Shown in pieces: positions 16,745 through 24,305 of a stretch of DNA of 64,000 bases. The stretch comes from CAXBMB01 sp052078155 (lineage in GTDB: Bacteria > Pseudomonadota > Alphaproteobacteria > Kiloniellales > DSM-21159), in assembly GCA_052078155.1 (NCBI GenBank), contig JBQJBP010000001.1, forward strand, positions 434,001 through 498,000, read 5' to 3'. Within the stretch, counting starts at the first letter, position 1. Each line of letters opens with the position of its first letter. The notes under the pieces are model-generated. The model saw only the letters and a list, made by a program, of their open reading frames with translations, was not told where the DNA came from and did not search any database. Position numbers and translations under genes: made by a program.

Positions 16745-16843
16745 ATTATACCTGCCGACTTTGTGTTTTTCTGCCCTGTTCAAAGTGTGAATAGAGAAAT
16801 TAATAACATTAAATTATATGTGTTTTTTGTAAGGTATTGACAA
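16745..16843 (-). promoter_or_regulatory. AT-rich promoter region of cysK
   Basis: The 170-nt spacer between cysK and the Nudix gene is strikingly AT-rich. On the minus strand it has TATAAT at 16750-16745 and again at 16818-16813. The second has TTGTCA 19 nt upstream (16843-16838), a longer spacer than ideal. One of these is the likely -10 element of cysK. Confidence 0.45.
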
Positions 16844-16850
16844 AATTGTT

Positions 16851-17495
16851 TTATCTCCACTTTTCCCGAAGAGCGTCACGTTCGTTTTTAAGCCACAACA
16901 GCGCGATCAGGGCAGCGGAGTGTTGAATCTGGCCGCGATCAATCAGGTCAAAGGCTTCATCCGTACTGAGTGTGACGGCCCGGATGTCCTCGCCTTCTTC
17001 CGGCACACCATGAAACTCTGCCACGTCCCGGCAGTCCACCTGGCCGACAAAAAGGTCAATGCTCTCCAGGCACCCGCCGGCCGAGGGCATGTAACGACAG
17101 ATCCTGTCGATGTTTTGGACCGCCAGGCCTGTTTCTTCTTTGGTTTCTTTCAGGGCGATTTCTTGAGCCGTTGCTTCCTGATCGATGATTCCGGCCACAA
17201 TTTCCAACTGCCAGGCGGGGCCACCGGCCAGATGAGCTGCCAGCCGAAACTGCTCAATCAGTACAATACGGTCCAGATGGGGGTCATAGGGCAAGAGGGC
17301 GATGCAGTCATTTCGCTCCAGAACTTCGCGGTTCAGGCTGTTTGACCAGCCGCCAGAAAACAAACGATGGCGGATGTCGTACTGTGCCATGCGAAAAAAA
17401 CCCTGAAAAACAACCTCACGTGATTGAATTTCAACATCATTTTCAGTGAAAGGCGTGGCCTGAAAACTGCTTTTGGCGGAGGAAGAAATGGTCAT
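16851..17495 (-). CDS. nudF: Nudix hydrolase, ADP-ribose pyrophosphatase type
   Basis: This 214-residue protein carries a Nudix box at residues 102-124, starting GIIDQEATAQEIALKE and continuing to EETGL, where the usual arginine of REUxEE is lysine. The preceding LLPYDPHLDRIVLIEQFR and WQLEIVAGIID and the following RICRYMPSAGGCLESIDLFVG are characteristic of the NudF/YffH group that hydrolyses ADP-ribose to AMP and ribose-5-phosphate. The length agrees with NudF (about 205-215). It is a single minus-strand gene with no terminator that I can see before cysK's upstream region, so some read-through to cysK is possible. The REU arginine-to-lysine change is conservative. Confidence 0.85.
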   Translation of the reverse strand: MTISSSAKSSFQATPFTENDVEIQSREVVFQGFFRMAQYDIRHRLFSGGWSNSLNREVLERNDCIALLPYDPHLDRIVLIEQFRLAAHLAGGPAWQLEIVAGIIDQEATAQEIALKETKEETGLAVQNIDRICRYMPSAGGCLESIDLFVGQVDCRDVAEFHGVPEEGEDIRAVTLSTDEAFDLIDRGQIQHSAALIALLWLKNERDALREKWR

Positions 17496-17698
17496 TCGTA
17501 TGCCTGGTTTTTTTACGAAGTAATTACTGAGTTCTTACCAGCAATTCAGACAGGCTGTCACACCTGCAAGAATCCCGGAAAAGCCATGCGTTTTCTGCAT
17601 TAGACAAAAAGCAGGGGGAAGCCTATCTCACTGTCAGAAAGCAAGTGCAGCAGAACGCGTTACTTTGTTTTTCTTTGGTGCAACAAGGAGCATGACCG

Positions 17699-17776
17699 AT
17701 GCAAGCAAATCTGACTGTGGGCCTGGCTCACGTAATTGCTTTGTCCCTTCTCGGCCTGATCGTGGCCGTTGTTTGA
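17699..17776 (+). CDS. 25-residue single-span membrane peptide, unknown function
   Basis: An ATG with AAGGAG exactly 8 nt upstream opens a 25-codon frame (MQANLTVGLAHVIALSLLG, then LIVAVV) ending in TGA at 17774. About residues 7-25 form one hydrophobic helix with a single His and no charged residue. A strong rho-independent terminator starts about 50 nt downstream, so the peptide has its own short transcript in an otherwise gene-free area. It resembles in kind, not in sequence, the small membrane subunits such as KdpF or CydX. I do not recognise the family. Another ATG at 17692 in a different frame gives an unremarkable peptide and is less well spaced from the Shine-Dalgarno sequence. Confidence 0.65.
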   Translation: MQANLTVGLAHVIALSLLGLIVAVV

Positions 17777-17827
17777 GGCAAGTAACAGCCATTCAGCGCT
17801 AAGTGCCCCTGTACAAAGGGCAAAGTA

Positions 17828-17864
17828 AAAACCGGCCAACCATTCGGGTTCGCCGGTTTTTTTT
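17828..17864 (+). terminator. Rho-independent terminator of the 25-residue peptide gene
   Basis: ACCGGC and GCCGGT, extended inward by AACC / GGTT after one mismatch, are preceded by A's and followed by eight T (17857-17864). It is one of the best terminators in the window. Confidence 0.9.
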
Positions 17865-18316
17865 ATGCCATGGTCCCGGAACCACATCTTTTAATGTGAC
17901 GGTCCGGAGTGTTCCAAAGAAGGTGTCAGGAAATCTGCAGGCTCTGATTTGAAGAGGGCGTGCGGACAGGAGCAACAGCCGATGCGCTTTCATCCTCGGA
18001 CGCTCGTTTTTGTGAGTGATGAGCCAGCGAATGCTGTGAAACCTGAGGGGGCGCCTTTGAAGTTTGGTCTTACGAATATCTGGCGTTCAGAGATTTTGCT
18101 GATCAGGGCTTCGAAAGAGTAGGGCAGCATAGAATGCCCAAGATCGGGAGCGTGGAGTCAGCAAACGGCGTTTGGGACATCCTTCGTCTGTTTCACCTCT
18201 TTTGGGTCGCACCTCATCCAGGTCGCGCCTCATCCAGGCTCAATCGCATTGTGCCCGGGCTAACCGCCATAGGCGGTCTCGTTTTCTTTGGGAGAAAGCA
18301 GGAAGGTTTCCGGCCC
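17865..18316. other. Gene-poor stretch with a short tandem repeat
   Basis: I find no convincing gene here. A 16-bp unit, tcgcacctcatccagg, occurs twice in tandem at 18207-18238 with one difference. A small hairpin (ACCGCC / GGCGGT) lies near 18262-18278, after the stop of the 66-residue gene on the minus strand. Confidence 0.4.
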
Positions 18317-18517
18317 TTAGAAGACCATCAGCAGCCAGGCAACAACGGACAGGATACAAAGACCGGCACTGCCAATCAGCAAGCCTGCGTTCAGAGCAGA
18401 GCGCTGTGGGCGAAGGGATTTCTTTGTCGCTGTGCGATCGGTGAAGTCTGTGGCAGAAGACCGCGTATTTAAAGGCGCGGAATCGAGAGCAGTAGCATCG
18501 GCACACTGGGTGGTCAT
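18317..18517 (-). CDS. 66-residue tail-anchored small membrane protein, unknown function
   Basis: The frame opens with ATG preceded by AGAGGAGGACGTC, a near-perfect Shine-Dalgarno sequence at good spacing. This decides both the start and that the gene is real. Residues 1-42 are polar, Thr/Ser/Ala-rich and basic toward the end (TATKKSLRPQRSALN). Residues 43-66 form one hydrophobic helix, GLLIGSAGLCILSVVAWLLM, ending at the C-terminus with VF. Under the positive-inside rule the N-terminus would be cytoplasmic, so this is a C-tail-anchored protein. No family recognised. An overlapping plus-strand frame (18134-18472) lacks a ribosome site and looks like a shadow. Confidence 0.65.
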   Translation of the reverse strand: MTTQCADATALDSAPLNTRSSATDFTDRTATKKSLRPQRSALNAGLLIGSAGLCILSVVAWLLMVF

Positions 18518-18837
18518 GACGTCCTCCTCTGATTGAAAGAGAGCTCAGTTTTCTTTGGTTTTTTGGCTCTTACACTCTCTTTCGCGACCCCAAACCTAGC
18601 AAAAAACGGCAGAGATTGACAGGCGACGCTATGCTGCACCTGCTCACTTTTGGGGATAAAGATGGTTAAGCAATTGTTGCGACAGGACAAAGGGGTCTTG
18701 TGACATTTTGAAGCGCCAGGATGTTTGAGAACTTTCCATATTTTGAGTCAGATCATTCCCGAATTGATGATTTTCTGCTCTGCTGGGATTGAGGATCTCG
18801 CCAGCCTTTTGATTGAATTTGCAGAGAGGTTCACTTG
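18518..18837. other. Divergent spacer, no gene seen
   Basis: This region separates the minus-strand small membrane protein and the plus-strand secreted protein. It should hold both promoters. I see no clear -35/-10 pair, repeat or hairpin. Confidence 0.35.
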
Positions 18838-19443
18838 ATGAACCCTGGAGTTTTGATGCGGTCACTTGCGTTCAGAGAAGGTCTTTTCACCACTGTCTTG
18901 GGATTGGGGCTTTGCCTCTGTTTCTTGGTCATTAGTCCGGCGGTACTGGCTGCTGACGGAAAGCCGGATTCTTCTGTGCTGTTCAGTGATCTCTGTGAGC
19001 GTAGCCTGGTGTATGAGCCTCGGGACTGCCGCTGCATCAGCCGCAAGATAGAGCAGAACTTTGAGGGCAAAGACCGTAAAATTGCCTACCTCTATGGCAG
19101 AGTTGCGGTCATGGCGGAGCAGGACCTGCTGGCGTTGCGAAACTATGTTCTGTCAAAGAAGTGCGACTCCATTCCCCTCAGCGATGCGATGGCCGAACTC
19201 AGTCGGCATCACAACTTGCCGGTTTTTCTCTTTCGGGAGCTCTATCTGCTGGATTTGACCAAAGAGCAGTACTTTGACTGGGGGGAAGAAAAGGAATTCG
19301 AATCCCTTTGGAAAAGCTGTCATCGACCCACCAGCCAAATGCGTGAGGTTGAAGAAGATCTGATGACCTGTCTTTCCACAACCGAGGGCCTTGAGGACTG
19401 TTCGCGCTGTCATGACGGGCAGGGGATTGAGCTCTCCCGCTAG
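18838..19443 (+). CDS. Cysteine-rich exported protein with C-terminal CxxCH, unknown function
   Basis: This protein of about 201 residues begins at ATG 18838 with AGAGAGG 8 nt upstream. A signal peptide (hydrophobic core TTVLGLGLCLCFLVISPAVLA) probably ends at AVLA-ADG. The mature part has eight cysteines, an even number that suits disulfides in the periplasm: DLCERS, RDCRCIS, KKCDS, KSCHR, MTCLS and EDCSRCHDG. The last, CSRCH, fits the CxxCH haem-c motif, but the required axial methionine or histidine and the usual cytochrome c surroundings are not evident, so haem binding is only a possibility. No family recognised. It stands alone upstream of a bidirectional terminator and tRNA-Asn. Confidence 0.75.
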   Translation: MNPGVLMRSLAFREGLFTTVLGLGLCLCFLVISPAVLAADGKPDSSVLFSDLCERSLVYEPRDCRCISRKIEQNFEGKDRKIAYLYGRVAVMAEQDLLALRNYVLSKKCDSIPLSDAMAELSRHHNLPVFLFRELYLLDLTKEQYFDWGEEKEFESLWKSCHRPTSQMREVEEDLMTCLSTTEGLEDCSRCHDGQGIELSR

Positions 19444-19462
19444 ACGTCTGCTGGCAAAACAG

Positions 19463-19498
19463 AAAAGCCCTCCAGACTTTTCAGTCTGAAGGGCTTTT
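19463..19498. terminator. Bidirectional terminator between the exported protein gene and tRNA-Asn
   Basis: AAAAGCCCT, then CAGACT, pair with AGTCTG and AGGGCTTTT around a short loop. T runs occur on both strands. It ends the plus-strand gene and the minus-strand tRNA. Confidence 0.85.
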
Positions 19499-19502
19499 GA
19501 AT

Positions 19503-19577
19503 TGGCTCCGAGGGAGGGATTCGAACCCCCGACAAGGTGGTTAACAGCCACCTGCTCTACCACTGAGCTACCTCGGA
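19503..19577 (-). tRNA. tRNA-Asn (GTT)
   Basis: The minus strand reads TCCGAGG at the 5' end and CCTCGGA at the 3' end as a 7-bp acceptor stem. The T-loop is GGTTCGAATCC. The anticodon loop CTGTTAA gives GTT (Asn). An encoded CCA follows a discriminator G. The tRNA is 75 nt including CCA. Confidence 0.96.
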
Positions 19578-19881
19578 TCAGTTGTTTGCCGGGTCGGCTT
19601 CCGTCGTCCGGCGGAGGGGTTTCTAGCACTGAGGCCGAACCCCTGCAAACACCTTTTTGCCTTTTTTGGTGTTTTTTTGAAAATAGCTGAATAATCCTAA
19701 AGGCTTATTGGGAAATTTTGGCTTTCAAAGGCAGAAAAACCCAGCAGAATTCCTGTCGTGGTCTCTTTTGGAAGGCAGCGCAAGTTTTTGCGGTCGGTAC
19801 CAGGAATCTGCAGATGCCGTAGCCAGAGACGCTGATTTTCAGATTGTAATCAGAGCTCTATCGTCTTTGCTGGATTCCTGA

Positions 19882-20021
19882 ACGAGAATCAAAGCGGTTT
19901 ATCTGGACTCACTGCGTGATGACGCTAGGAGCGCAGATTGGTCTCTTTTCAACGTGTTGGAGGAAGTTTCATGGTTTAGGTCCAGGCGCAACGCGCTTCT
20001 AACCAAAGCGATCATGCTCTG
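19882..20021. repeat. Dispersed MITE-like element (copy 3)
   Basis: The left end gagaatcaaagcggttt and the right end caaagcgatcatgctct match the termini of the copy at 15323-15456. The interior keeps cactgcgtgatgac, tcttttcaacgtgttgg, catggtttagg and cgcaacgcgcttctaacc. It lies between tRNA-Asn and tRNA-Cys. The rest of 19578-20128 holds nothing else I can support. Confidence 0.75.
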
Positions 20022-20128
20022 GCAGCCCGTGCGGGAGCGATAAAACTGACCTGAGAGAGTTGCCAGAACGTCTGATCTGCTCATCTCTGAGCAAAGCAGG
20101 TAGCAGAAAGCAGATTGTTTGGGAAAAA

Positions 20129-20202
20129 TGGAGGCCCGAGCCGGAATCGAACCGGCGTAAACGGATTTGCAGTCCGGCGCGTCACCACTCCGCCATCGGG
20201 CC
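20129..20202 (-). tRNA. tRNA-Cys (GCA)
   Basis: The minus strand starts GGCCCGA and ends TCGGGCC, with discriminator T and encoded CCA. The anticodon loop CTGCAAA gives GCA (Cys). The T-arm is GGTTCGATTCC. It is 74 nt including CCA. Confidence 0.96.
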
Positions 20203-20559
20203 TTCCTCTTCGTCAGCTGGGGTGACTCTGTCGCTGACGGAGGCGCAGATATAATGAGGCCTGGGGGGCAGGGTCAAGGACACAAATAGCATCAGAGGCT
20301 AAAAATTTGCTCGCCTGCTTCCAGGACCTTCCGGAAGATCGCTTTGCCTGTCCTTAACGCTGTTCGGGCAAAAACTCGCTGAAGGCGATCTAAGTGCTTT
20401 GGGGTTGGGGTTTGTGCGACAAGTTGCCCTGCGCGAGAGGGGGGCTTGGAAAGGCCTGTGAAACACAAGCTGTTTGAGTGGCTTGGTTCTGGGGTGCTTT
20501 CGGTTATCACGGACATTAGAGAGCCGTGTTAAGTTTGACCGAAACCTGCTTTAGGTGCG

Positions 20560-20588
20560 TTGTCTTGCGGCCAATTCAGCGATATAAC
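20560..20588 (+). promoter_or_regulatory. Candidate sigma-70 promoter of the PimT-like gene
   Basis: TTGTCT at 20560-20565, a 17-nt spacer and TATAAC at 20583-20588 lie about 115 nt upstream of the GTG start at 20704. The remainder of 20203-20703 shows no gene. Confidence 0.5.
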
Positions 20589-20703
20589 CCGCCTTATTGC
20601 TAACAAGACGCTCATCGGCTGCTCCGGCGAAACGGGGCAGGGGAAAACCCTGGCCACAGCGCCCCATGTAAAGACGTCATCTGTAAGGTAGAAAGAGGCC
20701 ATC

Positions 20704-21357
20704 GTGGATTACAGCAACGTGCGCTCTAACATGGTTGAAAGCCAGCTGCGGCCCAACCAGGTGACCAATGAATCCCTGCTGGACGCTTTTGGTGGTGTAC
20801 CACGGGAGAAATTTGTTGCTCCGTCGGCCCGGCAATTCGCCTACCTGGACGAAAACATGAAGCTTGGCAGCGACCGTCATCTGATGGAGCCACGTGTTCT
20901 GGGGCGTTTGTTGCAAACAGCAGAAGTCAAAGCTGACGACATGGTGCTGGTTGTTGCCTGTAACAGTGGTTACAGCGCGGCATTGCTGGGGGAACTGGCC
21001 AGCACGGTAGTGGCTCTGGAAAGCGATGCCGAACTGGCAGCTCAGGCGAACAGCGTGTTGCAGGACCTGGGTGCCGATAACGTGGTGGTTGTTGAAGGGG
21101 CGTTGGATGCAGGTTACGCCAAACAGGGTCCCTACAGCCTGATTCTCATTGACGGGGCGGTGGACGAAGTACCAGAAGCCCTGTCCGGGCAGTTGGCTGA
21201 TGGCGGTCGGCTTTTGGCAATTGTTCGCGATTCTCAAGGTGTTGGCCGGGCAACATTGATGCAGCGAGACGGCGAAGTTGTTTCTTCGCGCTATCTCTTT
21301 GATGCGGCGGTTCCTGTCCTTTCAGAGTTTGCTGTGAAAAAAGGCTTCGAGTTCTAA
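20704..21357 (+). CDS. PimT-like protein, isoaspartyl methyltransferase family, diverged SAM motif
   Basis: This 217-residue protein belongs to the protein-L-isoaspartate O-methyltransferase family, with the N-terminal pattern RSNMVESQLRPNQVTNESLLDAF and VPREKFVAPSARQFAYLD. SAM motif I, which is LEIGTGSGYQAAIL in the canonical homologue at 55754-56407, reads VLVVACNSGYSAALLGELA here. The first acidic residue and one glycine are lost. VEGALDAGYAKQGPYSLILIDGAVDEVP is the later motif. The position directly before tolC and popZ is one I recall from many alphaproteobacteria. It may have lost or changed activity. The start is GTG, with AGAGG upstream. It is followed by 645 nt containing a repeat before tolC. 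Confidence 0.8.
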   Translation: MDYSNVRSNMVESQLRPNQVTNESLLDAFGGVPREKFVAPSARQFAYLDENMKLGSDRHLMEPRVLGRLLQTAEVKADDMVLVVACNSGYSAALLGELASTVVALESDAELAAQANSVLQDLGADNVVVVEGALDAGYAKQGPYSLILIDGAVDEVPEALSGQLADGGRLLAIVRDSQGVGRATLMQRDGEVVSSRYLFDAAVPVLSEFAVKKGFEF

Positions 21358-21830
21358 GAGCGCCATGTGATCTCAAACCCGGGTTCTGCTCAGTTGGCTG
21401 GCCCGGGACGCGGGATGCGGAAGTGAGAACCCTGGAATTTGTTAAGCACCTGAAACCGAAAAGCATTTAAATCTGCCGGCCGTTTTGGTGCCTGCCAGTC
21501 AGACTTGAAAAAATTGGGTGTGTACCTATATGAAGACGGCTTTTGCCAATTGGCTTTGGCAGAGTTGAGGGGATAAAGGGGTCGCAAAAACGCTGACAAG
21601 CGCGAAAACTTGCGCTATGTCACTGTTTCAGTGGATTTTTAGCCACTTCTTATAGACAATGAGGCCGGAGCACTTCTTCAGGTGACCTTTGGCCTTGAGC
21701 AGACTTTGGCTTCTGGTTTGGTCACTTTGTCTGGATGTGCTGGTACCTTTATCTTGTTGCGACTGTGTTTGGGAAAGAAACAGAGGCTATCTGCTTGCGG
21801 GCATCTGCTTTTATGTCTGCAGCCCAAACC

Positions 21831-21968
21831 TAGGGGAAATTCGCTTTGAGTTTGTGCAGCAACTGGCAAAACTTGAAGTGCGAATTGTCCTCTTTTCAAC
21901 AGGTTAGAGGGTGATGTTTGAGGGGGTTCTGGACGCAAGGCGCTTCCAACTCTCAGGATCATGCTCTA
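21831..21968. repeat. Dispersed MITE-like element (copy 4)
   Basis: It starts taggggaaattcgctttgag (compare TAGAGTCAAATCGCTTT) and ends aggatcatgctcta. The interior keeps acttgaagtgcgaattg, tcttttcaacaggttagagg and gcaaggcgcttccaac. It ends 34 nt before the tolC start. The 21358-21830 stretch holds no gene I can support. Confidence 0.75.
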
Positions 21969-22002
21969 GGGTTATTGCTTATTGTATTCGTCAGGGGACG
22001 CT

Positions 22003-23400
22003 ATGACTGATTCTCTCTTCTCCCGTTGGACCGCCGTTGGCACTGTCCGCAAGGCTCTGTTGCTTGCAACGTCAGCCTTGGTTTTTGCCTCGGTTCAACC
22101 GGCCTCAGCGGTTACCCTGGTTGAAGCACTGGCCGAAGCCTATGAATCAAACCCTGACCTGGCGTCGGCGCGCGAGCAGCTCAAAGGAACAAACGAAGAA
22201 GTGCCGCAGGCTCTGTCCAACTGGCGGCCTTCGGTTTCCTTAAGCGGATCTGCTGGTAAGCAGATCTACAAAAACAACAACTCCAACGACTCCTACAACA
22301 ACTCAACGCCCACATCCGGCTCCGTAACAGTCAGCCAGCCAGTCTACCGTGGTGGCCGTACAGTCGCGCAGACAGAACAGGCTGAATTCCAGGTTGAAGC
22401 ACAACGCGCCCGTTTGAACTCTTCAGAACAGACAGTTCTGCTGAACGGTGTGCTGGCTTTCATGAATGTCTGGCGTGATGAATCTGTTCTGCAGCTCAAC
22501 ATCAACAACGAGCAGGTTTTGCAGCGGCAGCTGGAAGCCAGCCAGGATCGTTTCCAGGTCGGCGAAATCACACGGACGGACGTCGCACAGTCAGAATCCC
22601 GTCTGGCCGGGGCGACAGCTGAGCGGGTGCAGGCAGAGGGTGTTCTGGAATCCAGTAAGGCAACCTATCTGGAAGTAATTGGCAGCGAGCCGGATGTGCT
22701 CAGCGCCCCCTTGCCGCTGGAAGGCTTGCCCGGTTCCCAGGAAGAAGCCATTGGCCAGGCAGCCACCAACAACCCGGAAGTTCTGGCAGCTCAGTTTGAT
22801 GAGCGCGCATCCCAGAGCAATATCCGCCTGGTCCAGGGTGAGCTCTACCCGACGGTTTCTTTGGATGGTTCCTTTGACCGGGACCTGAACCAGACCTTTT
22901 CCGGCACCCAGGCCAATCAGGGTTCTGTTATCGCTTCCGTTTCCATCCCTGTGTATCAGCAGGGCTCTGTTTACAGCCGCGTCCGGCAGGCCAAGTACAA
23001 CAACAATCAGCTTCGCCTGGACAAGACCTCTGTTGACCGCCGCATCGAGCAGGAAACAGTTACAGCCTGGGAAGCTCTTTTGACCGCCAAGGCCCAGATT
23101 CGCTCCTTCGAAAGCCAGGTCACGGCCGCAGCCATCGCCCTGGACGGGGTGACACAGGAAAACCAGGTCGGGTCACGGACCGTTCTGGATGTCCTGAACG
23201 CTGAACAGGAACTGTTGGACGCTAAAGTGGCCTTGGTTCGCGCTCAGCGTGACGAGATTGTGGCTGGGTTTCAGCTCTTGTCTGCAGTCGGTCGTCTTAA
23301 TGCTTACGAACTGGGACTGGCTGTTGATATCTATGACCCAACAGTCGATTACGAAAAGACCCGCAACAAGTGGTTCGGCTTGAGCGTTAATGATGAATAA
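22003..23400 (+). CDS. tolC: TolC-family outer-membrane efflux protein
   Basis: This protein of about 465 residues begins at ATG 22003 with AGGGGAC upstream; an upstream TTG at 21982 is less likely. A signal peptide ends near QPASAVTLVEAL. The TolC repeats are visible: LVEALAEAYESNPDLASAREQL in the first half and EAIGQAATNNPEVLAAQFDE in the second. Other landmarks are SGSVTVSQPVYRGGRT, FQVGEITRTDVAQSESRL and GSRTVLDVLNAEQELLDAKV, all diagnostic of TolC/type I secretion outer-membrane channels. It forms the trimeric periplasm-spanning exit duct for RND pumps and type I exporters. It is followed by popZ at 62 nt, as in related genomes. Confidence 0.94.
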   Translation: MTDSLFSRWTAVGTVRKALLLATSALVFASVQPASAVTLVEALAEAYESNPDLASAREQLKGTNEEVPQALSNWRPSVSLSGSAGKQIYKNNNSNDSYNNSTPTSGSVTVSQPVYRGGRTVAQTEQAEFQVEAQRARLNSSEQTVLLNGVLAFMNVWRDESVLQLNINNEQVLQRQLEASQDRFQVGEITRTDVAQSESRLAGATAERVQAEGVLESSKATYLEVIGSEPDVLSAPLPLEGLPGSQEEAIGQAATNNPEVLAAQFDERASQSNIRLVQGELYPTVSLDGSFDRDLNQTFSGTQANQGSVIASVSIPVYQQGSVYSRVRQAKYNNNQLRLDKTSVDRRIEQETVTAWEALLTAKAQIRSFESQVTAAAIALDGVTQENQVGSRTVLDVLNAEQELLDAKVALVRAQRDEIVAGFQLLSAVGRLNAYELGLAVDIYDPTVDYEKTRNKWFGLSVNDE

Positions 23401-23461
23401 GGTAATCCGGTAGTAGAAAAACCAAGACCAATCAACAAACCGGGTATTCAGAGTCGGTAAT

Positions 23462-24214
23462 ATGAGCGAACCGGAAGGCCAAAACGAACCGTCGATGGAA
23501 GAGATTCTGGCGTCCATCCGCCGGATCATTTCTGAGGACGAAGAAGGAGCTCCTGAAGCCAAGGCTGACGCCAGCGCTGAGGAGCAGGCATCTCCTGTGG
23601 AGGAAGATGTTCTCGACCTGACAGAAGAGATCGAGGAAGAAGAAGTCTTGGATCTGACGGAAGTTGTTGAGCCTGAGCCGGAACCCGCACCGGAACCTGA
23701 ACCCGAACCTGTCATTGAAGCAGAGCCGGAACCCGAGCCGGAACCAGAGCCGGAACCGGTGATCGAGGCCGAGCCGGAACCCGAACCCGAACCCGAGCCT
23801 GAACCAGAGCCTATGCCTGAGCCCGAGCCGGTAAAGGTTGATGCTGATTTCGAAGAAGAAACCATTGCTTTCACGGAATCGGATCTGGAAGAAGACGCCC
23901 CTGCGCTAGAGCTGACCGACGAACCGCTGGCTGAAGAGGAGCCGGAAACCCCGGCAGTTAACGCTGATGAGTTGCTGGTTTCCGCGGCCACTGCGTCTGT
24001 TGCTGCCCGCTCTTTGGGAGAAGTCGGACAGGCTGTTGCCAATAAGCGACGGGAAGATTCAGCCATGTTTGGTGGCGTCAGTGTTGAGCAGATGGTTCGC
24101 GAGTCTCTGGAACCCCATCTGAAGGCTTGGTTGGATGAAAATCTGGCCAGCGTGGTAGAGCGTGTCGTACGGGAAGAAGTACGACGACTAGCCAGGCGAG
24201 CCGAAGACGAATAA
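23462..24214 (+). CDS. popZ: PopZ-type polar organising protein (DUF2497)
   Basis: This 250-residue acidic protein shows the three PopZ parts. An N-terminal helix with EPSMEEILASIRRIISEDEE (residues 9-28) binds partners. The middle Pro/Glu-rich region (about 62-122) is largely repeats of PEPEPEPEP and VIEAEPEP. The C-terminal oligomerising region has VEQMVRESLEPHLKAWLDEN and LASVVERVVREEVRRLARR. In Caulobacter PopZ forms the polar hub that holds ParB-parS and cell-cycle kinases. The Pro/Glu spacer here is very regular (dipeptide PE/EP). The gene sits between tolC and valS, which supports the call. Two hairpins follow it. Confidence 0.9.
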   Translation: MSEPEGQNEPSMEEILASIRRIISEDEEGAPEAKADASAEEQASPVEEDVLDLTEEIEEEEVLDLTEVVEPEPEPAPEPEPEPVIEAEPEPEPEPEPEPVIEAEPEPEPEPEPEPEPMPEPEPVKVDADFEEETIAFTESDLEEDAPALELTDEPLAEEEPETPAVNADELLVSAATASVAARSLGEVGQAVANKRREDSAMFGGVSVEQMVRESLEPHLKAWLDENLASVVERVVREEVRRLARRAEDE

Positions 24215-24219
24215 TCAAG

Positions 24220-24284
24220 GCGCCGTCGGCTAATCACCGGCGGCGTTTTTCTTTGTAAGAAGGGCGCTCCGGGAGCGCCCCTTT
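24220..24284 (+). terminator. Tandem terminator hairpins between popZ and valS
   Basis: The first hairpin is CGCCGTCGG / CCGGCGGCG (24221-24245) followed by TTTTTCTTT. The second is GGGCGCT / AGCGCCC (24262-24280) followed by CTTTTC. The second ends 22 nt before the valS start. Confidence 0.8.
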
Positions 24285-24305
24285 TCGCATTCGCAAGGAT
24301 GCAAG

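Noticed and set aside
18134..18472. A 112-codon plus-strand frame overlapping the 66-residue gene
   Set aside because: It has no ribosome site and no recognisable character, and the minus-strand frame has a strong Shine-Dalgarno sequence.
20292..20516. A 74-codon minus-strand frame downstream of tRNA-Cys
   Set aside because: It has no start signal and its composition is typical of random frames.
23660..23840. Possible CRISPR or tandem-repeat array
   Set aside because: The repeats are in-frame codons for Pro-Glu dipeptides inside popZ, with no spacers.
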